Shown: positions 38,378-50,428 of the stretch, piece by piece
Layout of the letters: the number at the start of each line of letters is the position of its first letter
How positions within the stretch are numbered: the stretch's first letter is position 1
NCBI GenBank assembly: GCA_001695595.3
Contig: MBPM02000037.1
Span: forward strand, 434,001 to 498,000
DNA: 64,000 nucleotides
From: Plasmopara viticola
Taxonomy: Eukaryota; Oomycota; Peronosporomycetes; Peronosporales; Peronosporaceae
Reading direction: 5' to 3'
Notes under the pieces: generated by a model
Seen by the model: only the letters and a program-made list of their open reading frames with translations
Databases searched by the model: none
Told to the model about the DNA's origin: nothing
Translations under genes and position numbers: made by a program

Positions 38378-38888
38378 ATGGATCGCATGGTGGCGCAAGT
38401 GGAGCGCAGTATGCGCTCAAAGTATAGCAATCTGATGATCAAATGGTATGAAGCCGTAAATTGGACAGAACCGTTTATTGCAGGCCTGCTCTCATTCCAT
38501 GTCGTACTCTTGGCTACACTCTGGCTCACGCGCAAAAAGCTGTACATTCAATTTGCGCTTTTTGTGCTCATCATTCTGATGATACTGAGTACCGAGGCGC
38601 TCAACAAATGGGCAAGAGAGAATTGGCAAGTGTTTGCCACGCAGCGCTACTTCGACGAGCGGGGCGTCTTTATGGGCATCTTCTATGCGGGGCCACTCTT
38701 GGCTGCGGGCTTTTTTCAATTGGTTAGTCTTCTGCAATGTCGACTAGGAAGATGGCTATACATTTGTCTGACACCGTGATGCTTTCTTACTAATTTAGGT
38801 GCTGAGCATGAAAAACATGGTAGACATGATTGTGATTGTCAAGAGGGCCGAGTACCGACAGCAGCTACGAGATAAAAAAGTGAAGTAG
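38378..38888 (+). CDS. TMEM18: TMEM18-family membrane protein, 144 aa, 2 exons
   Basis: Exons 38378-38722 and 38799-38888, joined across a 76-bp intron (GTTAGT...TTTAG, with TACTAAT just before the acceptor). The spliced protein of 144 residues matches the usual length of the family (human about 140). There are three hydrophobic segments, at about residues 32-50, 55-75 and 97-118. Between the second and third lies NWQVFATQRYFDERGVFM, which resembles the conserved 'NW..F....YFD..G.F' signature of TMEM18. The C-terminal tail is basic (KRAEYRQQLRDKKVK). TMEM18 proteins sit in the nuclear envelope or ER; in animals the gene is linked to body weight, and the molecular function is unsettled. Start: the ATG giving MDRMVAQ fits the family length; the upstream part of the frame is AT-rich and unlikely to be coding. 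It converges with the NAPRT gene, with stops 141 bp apart. Confidence 0.85.
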
Positions 38889-39029
38889 AAAGAGCAAGTA
38901 AAACACACAATGATCGACTTGATATTTCCACTTACAACGATTTTTTGAGATCGACCAGCAGCTAGGCCTACTAAGTACTTAATTGAGCTCTACGATCAGG
39001 TTGTTGCTGTTGCAAACCGCACAAGCGAC

Positions 39030-40823
39030 TCAATCAAGCTCTTGCACGGGGAACTCTTTCATCCACAGTTCGTGAATAAACTCGTACAATTCGTTGGACA
39101 CTGCCACTTTATACGGCGTCGGATTAAGTGACCGCACTACGTCTTCACGAATCAACTCAAATTGCTCGGCAACATACTGGCGTCGTTCCTCCAACGTTGG
39201 AAGCTCACCGACAAAGCCATTGGGACCATCCCAATACAAACTGTGCAATGAAATGACTTGCGACGGCGTGACATATGCGCGACGAAGTTCATCAAATGGA
39301 TTTCGGCACAGCATCTTCTTGCAGACAGCTGGCGCTTTTTCATTGCCCCCCGTCATTAAATCAAGCAATGGCTTCCCATTCGCACCAACAAGACGGAAAG
39401 CTTCCTTTCGACCTGGAATCGTCACTTTGCTCACATCTTGAGACAGCTTAATACGCGGCTCTCCATTGATCTCCACAAGTTTATAAACCATCCCGAGCGC
39501 AGGTTGAGCCTGGCACGTCACCAAGTGCGTTCCAATGCCATACGAGTTAATCTCATGACGCTGTTCATTCAGCGAATTAAGTACCGCCTCGTTAATATCG
39601 TTGCTAGCTGTGATATTCAATTCTTTAAAATAGTCGATCTGGTAGCTCTCACTGGCGGCCACAAAGACAGCACGGCAGCATTTAGACAAATACGATAAAT
39701 CACCACTATCAAGACGAACACCGACTGGACGGTGGCCCAGTTCGTGCAATGCCAAAGCGACGCAGATGAAATTGGGTACACCCGACTACGGATAGCAAAG
39801 CAGAGATGCCAATCAGTAAATCGCAAGCGAGGAAGCATACCGCAGTTTGTGTCAACAACGAACCGAAAGCGTGTCGTACGTGTCGACTAATGCCAAGAAA
39901 GCGTCGGGAAAGGCGATAGCATATGCAGTAAAAGCTGCAAGCTCCCCCTGCAGATAGACATGACCACAAACAGCATGAGATTATTCCTTGCGTGTTCGTC
40001 CACCCAACTCTTACATCGTTTGTGTGCAAGTGGCCAAGTTCCTTGCGGTATTTCAATACAACGTCAAGAAAGTTTCGGCCATCCAACATGGTATCCTTCA
40101 AGTCGTCCAAAGTTGTGTAAGCTTGTACAAACGCATGCGCATGGGTACCCATTATGGGGATCTTGTGCAGTTTCCCAGCCAACACATTACTGGTACCAGC
40201 AAAGCCAGCCATGTACGCATATCTCGAAGCACTCAGACCACCATCAGGTCCCTGTGCACGACGCAGACCGAATTCCAGCAATTTTTTGTCGGCCCCTGCA
40301 GCTCTTTTAAAGCGTGTGGCGTTCGTAGTGATGAGACTGGCATAGTTCAGCAAATTAAGTAGTGGGGTCTCCAATAATTGGCCAATGGCCAAATTGCCCT
40401 CGATACGCACGAGTGGAATGCGTGGAAAGACGATAGAGCCTTCTTTAACTGCGTAGACCTGAATGCCGGAACAGTCAATCGTCGAGAGCCAAGCAAAGAA
40501 ATCGTCTTCAGCATGCGGCAACACTTCGCGCAGGTACGCAATATCGCTGGCCGTGAATTGAAACGTGTTGACCATGGCGAGTGCTTCTTCTAAGCCTGCA
40601 AACACTGTGTACTCGCCGTGGAATGGATTTTTACGGAAAAATAGGTCAAACACGGCGTGATCGTCGTGACGGCCCGCTTTCCAGTATGCGTAGACCCTAC
40701 TGGAGGGCGTTAATATTCAAAGTCACATGCGATATAGAATGTGGCGTACATGGTGATCTGGTACAGGTCGGTGAGCATCGGCCCCACCAATGAATTAGTG
40801 GGCTCAAGGACGCTGCCATTCAT
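39030..40823 (-). CDS. NAPRT: Nicotinate phosphoribosyltransferase, 531 aa, 4 exons
   Basis: Exons 40823-40750, 40696-40015, 39947-39864 and 39785-39030 join in frame to 531 residues (human enzyme 538). Introns are 53 bp (GTACGC...GTAG), 67 bp (GTAAGA...GCAG) and 78 bp (GTTCGT...GTAG). The enzyme makes nicotinate mononucleotide from nicotinate and PRPP with ATP, the first step of the Preiss-Handler route of NAD salvage, in the cytosol. Family blocks seen: LTDLYQITM at the N-terminus, [43 protein letters not shown], and the phosphoribosyl-binding region [14 protein letters not shown] split from the preceding part by intron 3; then [14 protein letters not shown]. The first two introns and the third each remove stops or shifts and restore the expected family sequence, which is good evidence for the model. 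Start: ATG at 40821-40823 (MNGSVLEP); an alternative upstream frame without family similarity exists. No missing catalytic region was noticed. Confidence 0.92.
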
Positions 40824-42032
40824 CGTCTTGGTCGAGACCGCGTGAGCACGTGCCTTTAGGGAGGCAAATCGACTAATGTGATGATCTGACAACTGGAAAA
40901 TAAAATCTGATCTTTCACGAATTATAGACTGATATTTTCTCACATACGCTAGGGTAAAAGTCGTGTCACTATATCCGCGTAGCGTGAGTGATGGCTTTAA
41001 GCATTCTTGTGACTTTTACATCAATCCTGTAACGACGGTCACTGTGACAGTCGTGTAAAAGTCTACATTATGTAATGGGACGTTGCATAAAGCCGAGCTT
41101 TTGTGTTGCCTTGAACTGTGGTGGTATTTATCCTGGCTTGCATACTGAGAGCACGCCTAATTTACAGAACATGATTGTCAGTAGGTCGAAAACATAAAAT
41201 TGTATTAATTCGATTAGTCGATAATTCAGTGCAAACTCTTGTCACGTCGATCCCCATCGTAGTAACTATTGGCTCACCGAAAGTTCGCATATGATCCAGC
41301 ACATCTCGAAATAAATGTGATACGTTGCTTAATGTAGCATTTTGAAGTCAAGCATAGGTATAATGGCGACCTCAAGGGCTCGCAAAGATGAACTACCTTC
41401 TCCTGTGCCAAACGCTTAGTTTGCATTGCTAAAATTATTACGTATTAGAGAAATTGCAGCCCTTTCTGATGCCGAGTAGCTGAACTGCGTAGAAGCAATT
41501 GAGATCTAAGAAAAATGTCTATTCTTGGGAACACCGACCCAGGTAACGCTGGCTGCAGCGCCTATTGTGGAATTCAAGCCGGAGAGGTTTACTTTTTAAA
41601 GAAAAAATAGTCAAGACCGGTCGTCTGGATGATAGAAGGGACAGACATGGCTATTGAAGTCTAGACACTCGTTTGTAAAACAAGTTCATCAGGTGTTACG
41701 ATTACATGAAGGAACAACGGCCATTGTGATCCGCTAGCGCTCGAGCATTTTTGCAGGTAAGCAAGAGAGGCATAAACGTCTTGGATATTCTTTCGGCTAG
41801 TATAAATTGACTGCCTCAATAATTGAGGGAGCTAATAGTCGAACAAATCAGGATAACTATGTTCGCTGGACTCGCCTCGTAGTCAAAGCGTTAAAACGAT
41901 AGTGAATAGATAGATCAAGTTGCTCTTCGAGAGGAGAACAGCCACAGATGAATTCGCTCCTCCGGCTTGCGTTTGTAGAGAAGCTCCTTAATTCTTACGA
42001 GGAAGGTCATATGTCCAATGACTCAAGCCCAT

Positions 42033-42060
42033 CGAAAAGCAGCCCGAAAGCTGCTTTTCG
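42033..42060. repeat. Perfect 11-bp hairpin
   Basis: CGAAAAGCAGC and its exact reverse complement flank the 6-nt loop CCGAAA. The position is in non-coding DNA with no downstream T-run or neighbouring gene to suggest a terminator. Confidence 0.6.
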
Positions 42061-43022
42061 CAGCTCGGGGCGGACTCAAGATCCGCTAGACATGCCAATC
42101 TGCGTGGCAGAGATCAAAGCGTGTTAGTCTTCGTTTAAATAGTCGCAGCGCACGAAAATTTGTCGCAAAACAAAAAAAGCTATTGTCGTTGCTGCTATAT
42201 GCTGTCGGTAATTTGTTACTAACAAGAGCACATGATACCAAATTTTTCGAAGAGATCGACATAGTGGATCCTCGCTTAGTCAACAGCTTCATCGAAGAAT
42301 AAGCTGCGATTTTAAAGGCATGGCCTCTTTGATATGTACTGGCTTGTCGAGTCCACTAAGGAAATTATAAGGAGATGGTAGAAATGATCAAACTCCTTGC
42401 GGATCCCATCGAAGCTCGGCAAACATGTTCTTACGGCTTCCTTCTCTATACTTTAAGCTTATGATTTCATTTAAATTGAAAGGAAATATGCCCAGTAGGT
42501 GGTAAATTAAATACTTTTTGTATTTTTTGTCCTCAGTTCACAATCTTAGGCTACATGTAAGCCTGTCCTTCTACTTTGTGTACTAAGCTACTTTGACCCA
42601 ATGACTAGCTGTAAATGCGTTTGTTATTACCAAGTGTCGCCATGTCCTCGATCCGATTGGCGTCAACTTCATACATTCGGTGATGTGATAGCGTTTTTAT
42701 ATACCTAACTTCAAAATATAAATGACTGTGCAAAGGACTTTCAGTAACAGCCGGAAGAAAAGATGCGTGCGGAAAGAGAAGTATACAAATACATATATAA
42801 ATCGGATAAGAGAATTAGATTTAGTTGCAATATAGCTATTGCAATACCCAAAAATCCCGATAAAGGCGCAGCCGAAGAAGATCTGTCTTGACAAAGCCGC
42901 AAGTAGAAACAAAGACTCTCCTGCTTATAACACTTGTCGTACGAAGTCACACAGACCATCCTTGCAGGAAAATATATATGGTATTCCGATAGACGATTGT
43001 TCACCATAACTAGTCTTCAAGT

Positions 43023-43046
43023 ATCGACATGTGCAATAGATTGCAC
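43023..43046. repeat. Dispersed short motif, copy 3
   Basis: Matches the motif at 32271-32296 with two substitutions in the core (CGACATGTGCAATAGATTGC against CGACGTGTGCAATATATTGC). The upstream bases (TCAAGT against TTAAGTTG) are also related, so the repeat is longer than the core. Confidence 0.4.
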
Positions 43047-44032
43047 TGTCATGACTAATGCATTTAGTAGGCAATTTCCTATTTTTACCTACCTTTGAAC
43101 CAGTATGCGCAGAAAAGTCAGATCTTTATTAAAGTGTTCATTTCGCTTCAATTTGGTGAAACATCAGTCTGCATGGCGGTATAAGTACTATCAATTACCT
43201 GTTACGTACCATTCTTTGGAGACTCCTCCCGGCAAAAAACAGATTGTTCCTGATTAGTCGTGCGTTACAGCCCCTTAGATCGTCCCCCTACGATTTAAAC
43301 AACATACAACCTGAGAGAGAAAAAATCGTCCATCGCTCTTGTATTTATTCGGAATGTCGATTGGGTCAGGACGATGTCCAAATGGGCACTAAGGGGGGTG
43401 ACCGAGGAAATGAGTCCTTTGGATCGACCCAGCACCGGCGATGTTTGCTTTAACTTCCATAGGTGCATTACAGCTATGCCTTATAACCAGAGGCCGTGTT
43501 TTCAAATGTTACACCTTTAGAGGCTATGCCTACAAAAAAGCTATGTTAGCAAAAGTTTGCCGGTCACAAAAGCTATCACTATGCTGTGGCATGGGAAGTG
43601 CGCCTTCTGCTTTCGTCTGGTAAAGCACAAAAATTTCTGCCTTCAGGCGATGAGTTTATTAAGTGGTCTTTATCTGCCATGAAATGATGTAAATGCGGTT
43701 CAATTAGCCTCATTGCGCGGAGAAATTATCTCTACAGGTGACTCACCGACCATGCATTCATTCTTCTAGAATAAAAGCGCTTAAGGAATAGCGACATTCT
43801 TTTTTTTCATCGAGCGCGTATGCAGATATTGTCACCAATATTAAGAGTCAAAAGGAAGAAGGCGAAGTCAAATCTAGCGATGCTCAGTATATTAATCGGG
43901 TATGTCATTTGGACAAAGTCACTAAGGCAGTATAGGAGGGGCTTTTTGGCTCGCTCACAACCAAGTACCAACTCCAGCCGCCGTCCAATGAGGAATGCTC
44001 ACTCTCTGATGAGGAAATCGGGCGCGGAAGAG

Positions 44033-44108
44033 GACAACCTTTCGGATGAATTCTACCCGTTCATGGTGCCGACAACCTTTCGGATAAATTCTACCCGTTC
44101 CTGGTGCC
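44033..44108. repeat. 38-bp tandem duplication
   Basis: Units 44033-44070 and 44071-44108 are adjacent and differ at two positions (36/38 identical). The unit begins GACAACCTTTCGGAT and ends TGGTGCC. Because 38 is not a multiple of three, the duplication would shift any frame running through it. A plus-strand frame (43820-44281) covers both copies, but I cannot show it is coding. Confidence 0.75.
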
Positions 44109-46131
44109 GAGAAGCATGCTCATTTCTGAATGATTACTCCTCGCCTGTCATCCATGATGAGAATTTGTTTAAGATAAAGTTTTTTTTCAGTCGGCCTTAC
44201 AACGGTAACGTACGAGCTTTAAGCACCGCATTAAAGCTATACATGCTGTGGGTTTCTAACTGTTGTCGGAAGAACACTTAAAATACTAGAATCAAAAACT
44301 TTTGTTGGGTACTCTCCAGCACTGTCGCCTCCATGGTTTGATCTGCCAAATAATAGAATCGGATAGGCACCCAATACATTACAATGCATTAACCATATAT
44401 TTTGGACGTCGATAAGCTTAAAATGGAATTTGCTTACTAAATGAGTTGTGTACATCCAAAATGTCTCAACTTTAATATCAAACGAATATGGAAGCGTAAA
44501 CGCCAAGCGTGGGTATAAATCTCTTTTAGCATACCCTGACGCCCACTCGGCCAAAGATCACAGCTTACACACAGAACGACAGTTGCAACTGATCGCAGAT
44601 CGCGATAACCTTTACACAGTCGATCTGAAACAGTTTCGGCGGCTTTCATAAGGCGGAGTACCCACACCACCTTACAAGACTTGTCAGAGCGTGTCTTTAT
44701 CACTAAGCACTCCAAATCACAAAGATACGTGTCTTAGTTGTCAAGTACGTTTGAAATAGACCAAACCTGCCTCGATTGTACACCTTCTACATGAGAGCAC
44801 AAGACTCAGCAAACCCGTGTGAACGCGCTTAAGTTTTCTCTCAGAATTGGTCCTAGAGGTCAGGCCACAAACTATATGGAGATACTCCAAATAACTAAGC
44901 TCTCAAGAAGCTTATAGATTCTTATGCCATCTAACCCATGATATATACAGTCGGATCTGCCACCGCGTGAATCGGCGCAAGCCTTCAAAAAGCATCGGTG
45001 AGCCACTTCTCTTCGCAGGTAGCTTTAGGATTGATCGGTTGCCTAAAGTGCACATTGTGATGGGTACACAGCACCTCAGCCTTGAATTAGATTGTTAGGG
45101 CAATCCAATGGTGTTTTACTAGCGAACCTGGGCGAAACACATTCGTTTAAGTGATACCAATGATTTACATGAGGCTCGGGGTTTGAAGTATTAATATTCA
45201 TCCTACGTAAAATGTTTGATGCGTCGACAATGTTTTGAAAATGTCGACAGTGTTCGCTGACCCTTGACCGTGGAAATTTCGATAAAAACATTTTGTTCGA
45301 CAAGTCCAAGCATAATGTATTTGAACGGAAACTTCTCGTATGTGGCGATTATAAAAAAAATAATATAAATCTGCGTTTCGTGTTTGACGGAAACTCTGTC
45401 ATCGCTTCAAAGTGGATGAAGTCGCATTCCTTACCTCGCTGATTAAATTTATCCCACGTTTTGCAAAGTCAGAATCTGATTTGGAAACTAGTATTTCATG
45501 AAAGACTTGAATTATGAAGGTTTTGCGTGCCTTTCCACTGCTTATTTTCAGTGAAACTCAACAGTATTAAGCTTATTTTACATAAACGGTTGTAAAGCCC
45601 GTAAACGTGGAAATCAACAAACTTGACCCTTAAGAGCTTATAAGTCTACAAACATGGCGTTTCATCGCAGTATCCCATGGTCTGCTGTAGCTATCGGCGA
45701 GTGAAAAATATCAATGCACCGAACAGCGTTGACCAAAGCGTAGCGGTACGCTTTGCACCTCTATTCGACATCAGGAATCCGAAAGGTCGTGAAGGTTTTG
45801 TACATTTTTTAATAAAGAGCCTTATCTTTGTTCCTTGGTGAAAAAGGTGCAAATAGAGAGCCGGCACACGAAAGCAATTAGCCAACGTTATATGGAAAAT
45901 TTAATACGAAGTCGAGAATCGCAAACTTCTGGCAGCTCAAGATTTCTCTGATAGACTCTGCGAAGTAGCCGACGTCTAAGTCACGAAAGTGACCATTAAA
46001 AGGTCATACAGGCTCTCATATACTTCATATGTGACACCATTATGCGGTAAATTTTGGCTCGAACATCATGTCTCGGCCAAAATGAATGCTTACTAAAGCA
46101 TCATAGTTATTTCGTACGACAGGTCTTTGTC

Positions 46132-46136
46132 GATTT
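46132..46136. repeat. Target-site duplication, left copy (GATTT)
   Basis: GATTT directly precedes the 5' LTR. The same five bases directly follow the 3' LTR at 50575-50579. Five bp is the usual copia target duplication. Confidence 0.9.
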
Positions 46137-46282
46137 TGTTAAAATTACACCGCTGAATGCATGTTGAACAGGTGAATGGCTTCATAGTATTTACAAGTAC
46201 GTTACAGTTAGTAATTACATATGGTAGCCGTTCATTGGTCAAGATAAATATATTCACTTCGGTTTTTACTTTCTTCTCAACA
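46137..46282 (+). repeat. 5' LTR of the young copia element
   Basis: 146 bp, TGTTAAA...CTCAACA. The stretch GATAAATATATTCACTTCGG near the 3' end combines an AT-rich box with an initiator-like site and may be the element's promoter. It differs from the right LTR at position 8 (A against T) and within TCAAGAT against TCAGGAT. Confidence 0.95.
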
Positions 46283-46293
46283 GGTTAACAGCC
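46283..46293 (+). promoter_or_regulatory. Primer-binding site of the young copia element
   Basis: GGTTAACAGCC follows the 5' LTR without a gap. It resembles the initiator-Met-tRNA internal primer site of Drosophila copia (GGTTATGGGCC) with three mismatches. The placement is certain; the primer identity is inferred. Confidence 0.5.
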
Positions 46294-46324
46294 GCAACAA
46301 GCTCAAGCAACGTTCTCGCCCAAT

Positions 46325-49300
46325 ATGAACAAGCGCACCGAAGTCCTCCTAGGAAGTGGTAACTATTACCACTGGGAGTTTAACATGAGGATGACCCTGG
46401 CACGGAAGGGTCTCCTGGGACACATCATGGCCGTCAAGGAAGAGAAAGACGTCACGGAGGCGTGGCTGGTTAATGATGCCAAGGCGCTAGGCATCATTGC
46501 TCAAGGCGTTGAGATCCAGCACCAGACCAAGATTCGGTCGGCTACGCGTGCTATGGAGGCGTGGAGAACCCTCCGCGATTTCTACAATCGCTCGACTCTT
46601 CACAATCGTGTTGTGATGACTCGTCGACTACATGAGTTCAAGATGGAAAGTGGAACAAGCATGGCAGAGCATCTGGACTCTTTTGACGAGCTAGTAGTGG
46701 GACTGCAGACTACAGGAGAGCAAATTGATGAGTCACGCCAGCTGGTGGTACTTCTCAGCAGTCTACCTTCGGAGTACGACTTGATTTCGTCGATTGTGGA
46801 AAATGCAAGAGACATTTCGTTGATAGAAGTCAAGGAGAAGCTGCTCAAAGAGTCGGAGAAGCTGCAGAGGAAAGAAGCTACAGAGAAAGCGTTTCGCGTA
46901 AATGGAAATGGAAATGCTAGAAGATTCAAAGGTGAACGGGACAATGGGCGAAAGGGTGGTCCTCCACGCAATAACGGCGGATTCAAGGGCAAGTGCTTCA
47001 ACTGTGACCAGTTTGGACACATGAAGCGGAACTGTCCCGCCGGTAAAAGATTCAACAGCGACGACACGGTGTTTGCTGTTGGTAAAGGGAAGTCATCAGG
47101 ATGGCTGATTGATAGTGGAGCAACTTCCCACATGACCCCACACAGGAAGGACTTGTTTGATTACAAGGGCCTAGAAGCTAGCATCGAAGTTACGATTGCA
47201 GACGGGAAGAAGTTGCTTGTCGAAGGAGTCGGCACGGTAAAATTAACTGGTTTGAACAGAATGAGGATTCGCATGGTTGAAGTTCTGCACATTCCCGGAC
47301 TCGACAGAAGGTTGCTGTCAGTTGGCAAGCTGGCAGAGCGTGGCATGAGTGTGGAATTCTCGCGTTCGCCATGTGTCATTTGGAACAAAAAGCAAGCAAT
47401 TGCGTCGGGCACAAAAGTTGGAAAGTCGTATTTTCTTGACTGTGAGCAAGATGAAGCATGTCTCGTTGAATATACCGGGGCTGACAATCAGTGGGAGCTT
47501 TGGCATGCACGCATGGGTCATCCCAGCAAGGATGCGCTGATCAGGACACAGCGATTAACTAATGGTATCCCAATTATCAAGCAAAATGTGGAAATATTGT
47601 GTGCCGGGTGTTTGAAGGGCAAGCAGACGATCACGGTGTTTCCGTCTCGTTCAATGACAAAGACGACACGTGTGTTGGAGCGTGTTCACACAGATGTCAT
47701 GGGGCCAATGCGAACTATCTCGAAGGGTGGTGCCAAATACATTCTCACGTTTGTGGATGACTTTTCCCGATATGTTGCATTTTTTCTGATCAAGAGCAAG
47801 AGTGAAGTGGCTGGCAAGTTCAAGGAGTTTCTGACATTATACGAAAACCTGTGGGGTGCACGACTGAGATGTTTGCGATCCGACAACGGAACCGAGTTCG
47901 TAAACAAGAAAATGGCAGGAATATGTCAAGAGAACGGCATTGTACACTAGCGCTCCGTCCCATACAGCCCGCAGCAGAACGGAGTAGCGGAGCGTATGAA
48001 CAGGACAATTATGGAGAAAGCCCGCAGCATGTTACACTACAAGAGCGTTAAGACGAAATGGTGGGCGGAAGCGGTTAATACAGCGGTTTATTTAATTAAT
48101 CGCTCCAGCAATACGGTCCATCCTGACACCACGCCGTATGAGCTAGTTTTCAAAATGAAGCCTCGAATGGATCACCTGCGCGTATTTGGTTCGCAAGGCT
48201 ACGCTCATATTGACGATGTGAAACGGACCAAACTGGAACCCAAGAGTTTCAAGTGTATGTTTCTTGGCTATGCAGAGAATGTCAAGGGCTATCGCGTGTT
48301 TGACTTGGGGAATGCCAAGATTAAAGTGACCCGCTCTGTAAAGTTGGATGAGCGTGAGGTGGGCGGCATCTACGACACGCAAGAGCTTAAGCCGGAAACA
48401 ATTGTTCAAGTAGTTAAGGATGGTGATGAAGTCAATGTTCAGCATCAAGTGGATCGACAGTCAGTTCCGGACGATCCCATGGGAGCTGTCGAAGAGACAG
48501 TCGAGGATGTCAATATGGAGGATGTAAATCGTACGCCAAGCGCCGTTGTACAGCGGCTAATGCCTTCTGGGAGCCCTGTACGAGACGGGCTTGAGCTAAC
48601 GGAGTATCAACCCTCCCAAGTGCAACAAGAAGATCGTTTGGTGTTTCGGCCTGAATTGGAGCGAACACGAATAAGACGTGAGCCAGTGCTAATGCTAAGA
48701 AACGGTTCCGATGGTGGAGAGTCAACAGAAGGAAGTGAGGGCCCACCGACTCCAAAGCGTGCTAGGATTGACGAAGATGGACTAATTGCGGAAGCCTTTC
48801 TTGCCTACGCTGTGAATATTGACGATGATACGGACTCACCGACTACTTATACTCAAGCAATGGCAAGCAACGATGCAATGAAATGGCGTGAAGCAATGGA
48901 TGCTGAGCTTCGCTCTCACGAAGAGAATAAAACGTGGACATTGCAGCCACGAGGGGAGATTGGACGCGCAATTGGATCACGATGGGTATTTGCCAAAAAG
49001 CGTGATCAGAATGGCGCTATCGTGCGATACAAGGCACGACTAGTCGCGAAAGGTTTCAAGCAGAAGTATGGCGTTGACTTTTTCGAGACATATTCCCCGG
49101 TTGCCAACATGAATTCGATCCGAATAATTCTCGCGGTATGTGTTGAATGTGGCTATCAAATGGAACAGCTGGACGCCGACACGGCTTTTCTTAATAGCGT
49201 GTTGACGGACAACGTTTTTACGGAAGTTCCGCTTGGTGTCGACAACGCTCAAGGATACATATGTCAAGTAAACAAGGCCATTTACGGACTTAAGCAAGCA

Positions 49301-50415
49301 GCGAGTGCCTGGAACAAGACAATACATTGTGTCTTTGTCAGGAATGGGTTTAAGAGTTGCGGAGCAGATCAATGTGTTTATGTCAAGAGAACTGAAGAAG
49401 GTTTTGCTTACGTTGGACTCTATGTGGATGACATGATTATCGCAGCAAGAAGCAGCAAAGAATTAAATCAAGTAAAGGAAGTACTCAAGAATGCTTTCAA
49501 GATGAAGGAGCTTGGTCAGGCGGAATTTATTTTGGGTATGGAAATTGATCACGACAGGTCAGCTGGAGTATTGATGATCAAACAGACTCGCTACATCGAT
49601 GACGTGGTCAAGCGATTCGGTCAACAAGATGCCAAAAGTGCTGAAAACCCTTGCGTATCAGGATTGAAGTTGTCGTCAAAGCAGTCACCCACAACGGAAG
49701 AGGGACGGTCGACAATGCGATCAAAGCCTTATCGCTCTTTGATTGGATGCTTGCTGTACATAACGACATGCACTCGGCCTGATATTGCTTACGTGGTGAC
49801 GCAGCTATCACGTTTTTTGGAGAACCCAGGACTGCAACATTGGAGCGCAGCAATTCGAGTAGTACGGAATCTGAAGACTACGAGTCAAATCGGTATCGTC
49901 TACCGAGGAACTGGAAGCGTTACGGTCAAGGCATACTCGGATGCAGATTGGGGCAGCAACACGGATGACAGACGCTCGGTCTCGGGAATTATGGTCATGA
50001 TTGCAAGCGCACCAGTGGTATTCAAGTCGAAGTACCAGCGGACAGTTGCGCTGAGCTCAGCGGAAGCTGAGTATATGGCTCTCAGTTTATGCACACAAGA
50101 AGTTCTTTGGACGCGGGCAATGCTAAAGGACATGGGTCACGAGCAAGTTGAAGGCACACAGGTTTGGGAAGACAACCGAGGTGCTATTGCGTTAGCCAAT
50201 AACGCCGGATCCCATGCTAGGACGAAGCATGTGGACATCAAGCACCACTTTATTCGTGAGAACTGCAAGAAGGACTGTTGAAGATCGAATATATCGACAC
50301 GAAGAGTCAGCTTGCAGATATGCTGACGAAGGCAGTTGGGACCAAGATGCTTAAGTATCTGCGCGAAGCCACCGGAACCAAGACCAAGTCAGCAACAAAG
50401 GACACACAGCATTAG
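46325..50415 (+). pseudogene. Copia gag-pol polyprotein with one stop and one frameshift
   Basis: The start is ATG at 46325 (MNKRTEVLLGSGNYYHWEF). Domains in order: gag (residues 1-220), CCHC zinc knuckle CFNCDQFGHMKRNC (224-237), aspartic protease DSGA (Asp 263), pre-integrase LWHARMGHP and CAGCLKGKQ (393-430), integrase with Asp 457 (HTDVMGP) and Asp 520 (SDNGTEF), then TAG as codon 542, then the third integrase residue Glu 556 (NGVAERMNR). The linker follows, then reverse transcriptase (SRWVFAKKRD, KARLVAKGFKQKYG, catalytic YVDD at about 1033) and RNase H (SDADWGSN near 1205; ALSSAEAEYMAL). The frame holds from 47951 until 50281, but a one-base loss near 50272 moves the true end into another frame, which stops at 50415. 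Both lesions are single events in an otherwise open 1,360-codon frame. The stop lies inside the integrase active site, so integration and RT function from this copy are lost. Confidence 0.93.
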
Positions 50416-50428
50416 CGGTGAGTGGGAG
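50416..50428 (+). promoter_or_regulatory. Polypurine tract of the young copia element
   Basis: CGGTGAGTGGGAG abuts the 3' LTR. The position and purine content fit the plus-strand primer of reverse transcription. Confidence 0.7.

Larger units (their letters stand above)
40824..46131. other. Gene-poor region, 5.3 kb
   Basis: The bases next to 40823 should hold the NAPRT promoter. The remainder is AT-rich with no supported gene. It holds a small perfect hairpin (42033-42060), a 38-bp tandem duplication (44033-44108) and one copy of the dispersed motif (43023-43046). Around 45.1-45.3 kb and 44.4-44.7 kb the minus strand has frames of 75-105 codons with no recognisable family. Confidence 0.5.

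Noticed and set aside
43820..44281. Possible secreted effector with an RxLR-like start
   Set aside because: No signal peptide and no RxLR-EER spacing; it runs across a frame-shifting duplication.
46600..47133. Minus-strand frame of 177 codons inside the young copia element
   Set aside because: It lies fully opposite the gag-protease region, whose motifs are unambiguous.
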